Below are positions 58,184 through 64,000 of a stretch of 64,000 nt of DNA, one piece after another (within the stretch, counting starts at the first letter, position 1; the number at the start of each line of letters is the position of its first letter). The notes below the pieces were generated by a model. It was not told where the DNA came from. It did not search any database and worked only from the letters and a program-made list of their open reading frames with translations. A program made the translations under genes and the position numbers. Source of the stretch: Paratinospora sagittata (taxonomy: Eukaryota > Streptophyta > Magnoliopsida > Ranunculales > Menispermaceae); contig CM069597.1 in assembly GCA_035771175.1 (NCBI GenBank), positions 13,923,001 to 13,987,000 of the forward strand, given 5' to 3'.

Positions 58184-61110
58184 TGTGAGCCCATAACCCA
58201 ATTGCATTTTGCCCAAACTCTATGTGTTGCCTTGATATGTGTGGTGTTTGTTTGATGATTATTTAATGTTTGTATATTTGATGCTTGATAATGTATATAA
58301 ATATGTGCATTATAAATTGTATATGGGTCATGTTAAATTAAAATATAATGCATATGTTATTATTTATGCATGGGCTCATTAAACCATGAATTTAGGATTG
58401 ATTGAATAAAAGGATAAATGAGAATAAAAAAATTGGTGTATTAGATGGATTGGACATTTAAAATACATGCAAGCATAAGATTGGTTAAAGTACATGTGGT
58501 TGGTATGGGTAGTATGAGACTAAAGAATGTCAAATTGGTGCATGAGAATGGACAAGTGTCCCATACCCCATTTCTCTTCTCCAACACATGTCAAGTTGGT
58601 GCATGAGACCAACACATGTCAAGTTGATGCATGGTAATGGACAAGTTTCCCATGCCCCATTTCTCTTCTCCAATACATGTCAAGTTGGTGCATGAGACCA
58701 ACAATTGTCAAGTTGGTGCATGAGAGTGCACAAGTGTCCCATGCCCCATTTCTCTTCTCCAACACATGTCATGTTGGTGCATGAAAGTGGACAAGTGTCC
58801 CATGCCCACTTCTCTTCTCCAAGGAAGTCCTAGAGAGTGAGGTGAGTGTAGGGAAAGGAAAAAAAAAAAGAGAAAGGAAAGAAGAAGAGGAAGAAAGAGG
58901 AAGTTGCTTTGAGGGAAGTCTCAGCAACGTTTTCATCAAAGAGCTGGATATTAGTGCTATATGGTCAGATTGAGCTGAAACTTTGCCAGAACGTTCGTAT
59001 CTTATGGGTATTCATTCTGGTTGGTGAAGATCTTTATTGGAATTTTCGTTGGAAAGATATAACCTCCCAAACAAAGCTGGTCGGAAAGTCTGGATTTATC
59101 GCGCAGTTTAGATCAAACAAATAGATCTCCTAAATATACCGTTTGATGGATATGATATTTGAGACGGTGGTTCACAATTGATCGTTCTGCATTATGAACG
59201 GTTTAGATGTTGTTGTGTCAAGTATTTTGTGTGATATAGTCATTTGAGTTCGAATATTTGCAGCAGGAAAGGAGAAATTGTCTGATTAGAAACTTGTTCA
59301 TCAAAGAGGCTTATCGTTTTGGTCCACTGTTGGATTGAGCTGAATTTTGGACAGAAGGTTTGCCTCTTAACATACTTCAATCTGTACGGTTGATTTTGTG
59401 ATTAAATATTTCTGTTGGCAGCTTGATACATCTGAACAGAATATTAAATGGAAAATTTGTAGGGTTGTTTGTATTAGACCTAAATTTAGAATATGAACTT
59501 AGACCTTTCCAAATAACTTGCATGTCAACTATGTTGACCTAATTGCCATTGTTGATGAACCCATGATGCAAAATCAGTGATATACATGGCTGAACATGGT
59601 GACCTAGTGTAAATAGACAATATGGCCTAAGTATGGAAAATTTCATATTTTAGGGCTTTTGATGCTTTTGGCCTAGAATCATTGAATTGATGCAATTTAT
59701 GTCTAATTAAGCATGATTAGAGTTGATTATGCTACTGATTTGGTGGTTGTGACCATATCATGGGTTAGGCCTACTTGTGATCAAGTGATCCAATTCGGAC
59801 ATGTTTATACCTAAGGAATTGAAAATTAGTATTTTTGATTAATTGAATGGTTTATGAATGAGAACTATGCATTAGAGGCCTAAGTCATGTGATTTGAGTT
59901 GAATGATGGGATTAGATGAGATTTAGGCCTATTGTCTATATGTGGGCTGATTTAGGGTTGGTGTGTAATGTCTATGTGATTGAGCATAGAAATTGATGTA
60001 TGGTTGGATATTGATGAATGTTTCCCTTGATTGGGTTGATTCGGTTTGGTGTCTGTGTGTGGTTAGATACTCTCGCTAGGCTTGGTTGTGAGTAGACTTC
60101 ATTTATGATTATATCTTTTATGTCATCATATCACTTATATATATTGTATGTTGAAAGCATGAATGTGTCCTAATGTTTTGAATGATGCATTGATTTGAGA
60201 AAACCTTATGACTTTGGTTGGGCCCATCTATCTGCTAATAGGGGGACTTAACCTTGTCATAGGAGGGTTTTAAAAAGAAAATATTTGGGGATGAGAATGG
60301 TACTGTGAAATAGACGTGCATTAGTAACCCCAAATCAACATGATGGGGGATGAGAACGGTACGGTGAAATAGACGTGCAGTAGTAACCCCAATGCATGTG
60401 GAATGTGGATCCAAATTGATAAGCTTTTACTTGCATCAAACTTATTATAAATGCTTGATATCTATATGTTATGAGATTTTAATCATGCTACACATTGACA
60501 TGCATACATGATATTTATTGATGAGTATTGATAGCAGATTTGAATTCTATTCACTGGGCACTGTTGACTCACGCTCATTTTCCTCTTTCAGGTCCTTCTG
60601 TCCTCAATAAGGGCAAAAGAGTAGTCATATCTTGAGGGCTTTGCCGGCGAGAGAATCCAAGGCCTCGATGTGAGTTGAGAGGCATTTTGATTGAGGTGTG
60701 TTTTAAATTATGATGTATTATATTTCGGACTATGTAATTATAACACTTACCACATTGTAGTTGGGTGAGTTGGGACTTGTTAGATAGATCATGTAGACAT
60801 ATGACGGTTTTTTTGTACCCTTAATTTTGGACTTTATGTGTATGTCAATCTTGATGGACTGTAGGGATTATGACGATTTTATTTATGGTTCATTTTTATG
60901 GAGTATCACTTGTCTTGGATGATTAATACTGTTCGTAGTTTTGTTTAGTACCTGTTTATATTATGTCGTTGTTTGGGATAAGGCTCGTAGGGTCTCAACC
61001 CCCTCACGAGGGTTGAGGACTGGTTTGAGATACCTACACCGGGCGTCCCGCCCGGCATTCCGCACGCCATTCCTAGCGGGGTTGGTGGTCCGGGGTGCGG
61101 GGTCGCCACA
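58184..61110 (+). mobile_element. Solo LTR of a second gypsy-like family, 2.9 kb
   Basis: It starts tgtgagccc and ends ggtcgccaca. The flanks ccatc (58179-58183) and caatc (61111-61115) match at 4 of 5. It interrupts family Z: the flanking sequences join to match the uninterrupted copy at 42950-43010. Inside are tandem units (58540-58820), a GA-rich tract (58855-58905) and a duplicated ggggatgagaayggtac block (60283-60391). Orientation is inferred from the TG...CA ends. Confidence 0.75.
58540..58820 (+). repeat. Tandem repeat in the 2.9-kb LTR
   Basis: Units combine atgtcaagttggtgcatgag with acaagtgtcccatgcccc and atttctcttctccaa, repeated about three to four times with small changes. Confidence 0.85.
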
Positions 61111-61424
61111 CAATCATACTAATCACATACTAAAACTCGAAATGCAACTATGTACTAAAAATGCAACATGAAACGTGATAGCATGAAAATGACACTAATA
61201 ATTTTAGGAAAAATTCTTAAAAATCATATTTATTTTCCTAAACTAAGATAATGCAATTTATTCATGAAAATAACTAAAATTAACCTCTAAAACACACAAA
61301 AACACTAAAATGAACCTAAGACACAATATGCAACATATGCCCAAAATACCTAGAAATTGGAAAAATGCTTCTAAAAAACTAATAAAAATCCAACAAATTG
61401 CTACGTATAAAACTCAACTTATCA

Positions 61425-63192
61425 AATACCCCAAAACTTAGGACTTTGATCATCCCAAGCAATGGGAAAAAAAAAATTAAACTCATAATTAACACTTCCC
61501 TTGTACAGTCACATTCTCGCACAAATATAGACTTAACTCAACATTAAAAACACATATATGGCCTCTAAGATTACACCAAAAAGAACATTCAATTATAGGA
61601 AGAACTTCAAGGGTATAAATTTGTCTAGAATTTCAGCCCAACTCTCACCAAATTTTGTCTTTGATTCTTTCACACATGAGTACATAGCTAATCTCATCAA
61701 ACTAATCATGCAAGTCATGAACAAGTGCATGCAAGTCTAAAATATGAGATCTCAGAATATATGGTTTAATTTGGAATTCCATAGGCAAGTCTTTCACACT
61801 ACTCTCCACTAATGTAGAACACACACCATTCAAAATCATTAGGTCTTTCATAGGTTGTAATGTAAGACCAATGTTCAAAGGTAGGGAAAAATAGGAAACA
61901 TTGTAGTTCAAAACACCCTAAACACTTCGATCAATTACTAATATCCACTACATTACATTTGAAACCAAAACCTCTTCTCAACACATATATCCTCTCAAAT
62001 ATTCTCATTATTTTGTTTGCTTTTTATCATCATTCACTTTTCTTTTATAGAATGCTACACCCCCAAACTTGCTTCTTTTTAACATATAGATGTAACATCA
62101 TTTTCTTCTCTTTTTCATCCTTTCAATATTATCCATAAGCAAACTTCACATTTTTATTTTTCTTCTTTATCACCCTTTTTCATCTTTTTTTTTCCATTGT
62201 TCTTCCTTCCCAATAATAACCCTCCAACATGATCAAAGTGTATAAGGTACATAGGTTGAAACAAGAAATTTAAACAGATAAAACTTAAAGTTCATAATGC
62301 ATAAGTAACAAGGAAAAGACATTTAGCTCAAAATGGGTACTATGGATATAATCAAAAGAAAGGTAGGCTATTTGGCTCAAACATTTTCAAACATGGCCTA
62401 AATCATCTTCCTCATGGTGTGTTTTCTAGGATTTCGCCTCAAGTAGTGATCAAACTTGTTCTAGAATCCCTAGAGATCTAAAATATGACTCTGCAGGCAA
62501 AAACCCATTTCAAACAATCTTAATCTAATGATCAAAACCATGTACAATTGATTAAGTCTCTTTAACAAAACTCAGCAAAAATGGATCAAGCACACAGACA
62601 TATAGGTAACTCTTTACATTCTCTTATAGTGTCATATCTCTAAAGTGTTCTCTTTTCATTGGCCCTCCATAAGTAAGTCTAAAGTTGTAAAAGAATGTGA
62701 CTACCTAACCTAAACTATTGCATAATCAAGTAACATACCATGACCAAAATTTCAAAACTCTCCCCCCAAACATAAAGCAAGCATTGTCCTCAATGCAGAA
62801 ATTATCAAAGAATTAGTAGGAAAAACAGAGGCATAGAGGAGAGAAAAGAGTTTAGAAAACCCCCTGAACCAAAATGGGTGAAGATGGCACATGATGCACG
62901 CCATTCGTCTTTCCTAAATGCCCCCAAAAGACCCCCAAAATTGCTTTAGAACCTAAAAAGGACAAATGAAACAAATCTATCAAGGCATGAAATTCAAATC
63001 CTATACTACAATGACTAAATAAATAAATAAAGCATAAACCGATGGGTTGCCTCCCATCCAGCGCTTGGTTTAGTCCTCACCCTGACTTTTTCTTCTCGCT
63101 TAAATCAAGTATGTTTCCTTATTATTTCGAGCACCCTCCCGTCTTCCTCGTTGTTCAGACTTAATGACAGACTCATTGGACTTGTATACATC
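61425..63192 (-). mobile_element. 3' internal (untranslated) region of the family Z element
   Basis: Non-coding DNA on the sense side upstream of the Z 3' LTR, with texture common before gypsy 3' LTRs: a gatgggttgcctcccatcc block at about 63040 and a G-rich aagttttggggtatt stretch adjoining the LTR, which may be the polypurine tract. No protein domain was recognised. Confidence 0.5.
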
Positions 63193-64000
63193 TGTGGCGA
63201 CCCCGCACCCTGGACCACCAACCCCGCATGGAATGGTGTGCGGAATGCCGGGGCGGGACGCCCGGCGTAGGCATCTCCAACCACTTCTCAACCTCCGTGA
63301 GGGGTTGAGACCCTACGAGCCTTATCCTAAACAACGACATAATATAAAAAGGTACTAAACAAAACTACCAACCGTATTAATCATCCAAGACAAGAGATAC
63401 TCCATAAAAATGAACCATAAATAAAACCGTCATAATCCCTACAGTCCATCAAAATTAACATACACATAAAGTCCAAAACTATGGGTACAAAAAAACCCTC
63501 ATATGCCCACATGGTCTATCTAACAAGTCTCAACTCACCCATACTACAATGTGGTAAGTGTTATAATTACATAGTCCAAAATATAATACATCATAATTTC
63601 AAACATAATTCAATCAAAATGCCTCTCAACTCACATCGAGGCCTTGGATTTTCTCACCGGCAAGGCCCTCAAGATATGACTACTCCTTTGCCCTTATTCG
63701 GGACAGAAGGACTTGAAAGAGGAAAATGAGGGTGAGCCAACGGTGCCCAGTGAATAGAATTCAAATATGCTATCAATACACATCAATAAATATCATGTAT
63801 GCAAGTCGATGTGTAGCATGATTAAAAGCTCATAACATATAGATATCTGCACGTCTATTTCACCGTACCGTTCTCATCCCTAAATATTTCCCTTTTAAAA
63901 CCCTCCTATGACAAGGTTAAGTCCCCCTATTAGCCAGATAGATGGGCCCAACCAAAGTCATAAGGTTTTCTCAAATCAATGCATCATTCAAAACATTAGA
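63193..64000 (-). mobile_element. Inverted copy of the 2.9-kb LTR (cut by the window end)
   Basis: From tgtggcgaccccgcacc onward it is the reverse complement of 60190-61110, with the same CCCGGCATTCCGCACRCCATTCC and ggtacggtgaaatagacgtgc blocks and about 90% identity by eye over the first 100 bases. The flank on the left is acatc (63188-63192). Confidence 0.8.

Larger units (their letters stand above)
56994..61424 (-). mobile_element. Gypsy-type 3' LTR (family Z), split by a solo LTR
   Basis: The minus strand runs from TGATAAGTTGAG (61424) to gcgataaaatca (56994). It is homologous to the solo copy at 42720-44216. The segment 58184-61110 is a later insertion. It sits in the gag of the minus-strand Sirevirus. 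The word gggcgctggagcgcttgg lies at about 57985-58010. Confidence 0.8.

Noticed and set aside
58909..59124. 71-codon plus-strand open frame
   Set aside because: It lies in the 2.9-kb LTR next to tandem repeats; no family resemblance.

Overview
The window is nuclear DNA from a flowering plant, most likely a eudicot. It is AT-rich, with very few long reading frames and dense nested transposons. It holds one recognisable host gene: the first 15 coding exons of a UBP12/UBP13-type ubiquitin-specific protease on the minus strand (30553 down to 17677). I could not identify the species.

Layout, left to right. 1-6480: AT-rich DNA with small DNA transposons (a Tourist-like MITE at 448-656; a hAT-type MITE family at 1-88, 1005-1914 and 2512-3437, with another copy at 24709-25483), a tRNA-derived SINE (3665-3857) and an older, dyad-rich repeat region. 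6481-15300: two decayed L1-type LINEs on the minus strand, head to tail. 15300-17676: a SINE-like piece, a hAT MITE with perfect termini and a SINE flanked by duplications. 17677-30660: the UBP12/13 gene, whose 6.2-kb intron 9 holds a SINE, four MITEs and a 5'-truncated LINE. The exons encode the MATH domain and the whole USP catalytic core (Cys and His boxes), about 608 residues. The HUBL-like C-terminal half of the roughly 1,100-residue family is not visible in the remaining 17.7 kb, although the last splice donor looks intact.

30660-35320: intergenic DNA with a Tourist-like MITE and a solo Ty3/gypsy LTR with a perfect 5-bp duplication. 35321-50359: a nest of long terminal repeats, mostly Ty1/copia of the Sirevirus (SIRE/Maximus) type in both orientations, with one decayed plus-strand gag region behind a tRNA-iMet primer binding site (39882). 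50360-56993: the internal region of a minus-strand Sirevirus-like element (gag, protease, integrase, RT, RNase H, then a third env-like/plant transposon-protein ORF), with its polypurine tract and 3' LTR. 56994-64000: a Ty3/gypsy-like 3' LTR on the minus strand, split by a 2.9-kb solo LTR of another gypsy-like family, its internal 3' region, and a second, inverted copy of that other LTR cut by the window end.

The most unusual signals lie in the LTRs. One is an array of about 18 tandem ~29-bp units whose hairpin arms change together (37690-38215). The other is a set of iterated, degenerate, dyad-symmetric words with a CG-rich core, a different word in each LTR (GAAACGCGTTTC, GGAGCGCGTTCC, TATAGCGCGCTATA and others). 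One such array also lies just upstream of the third ORF of the minus-strand Sirevirus. Boundaries marked as terminal repeats and target duplications were read directly from the sequence; family names rest on recognised motifs.
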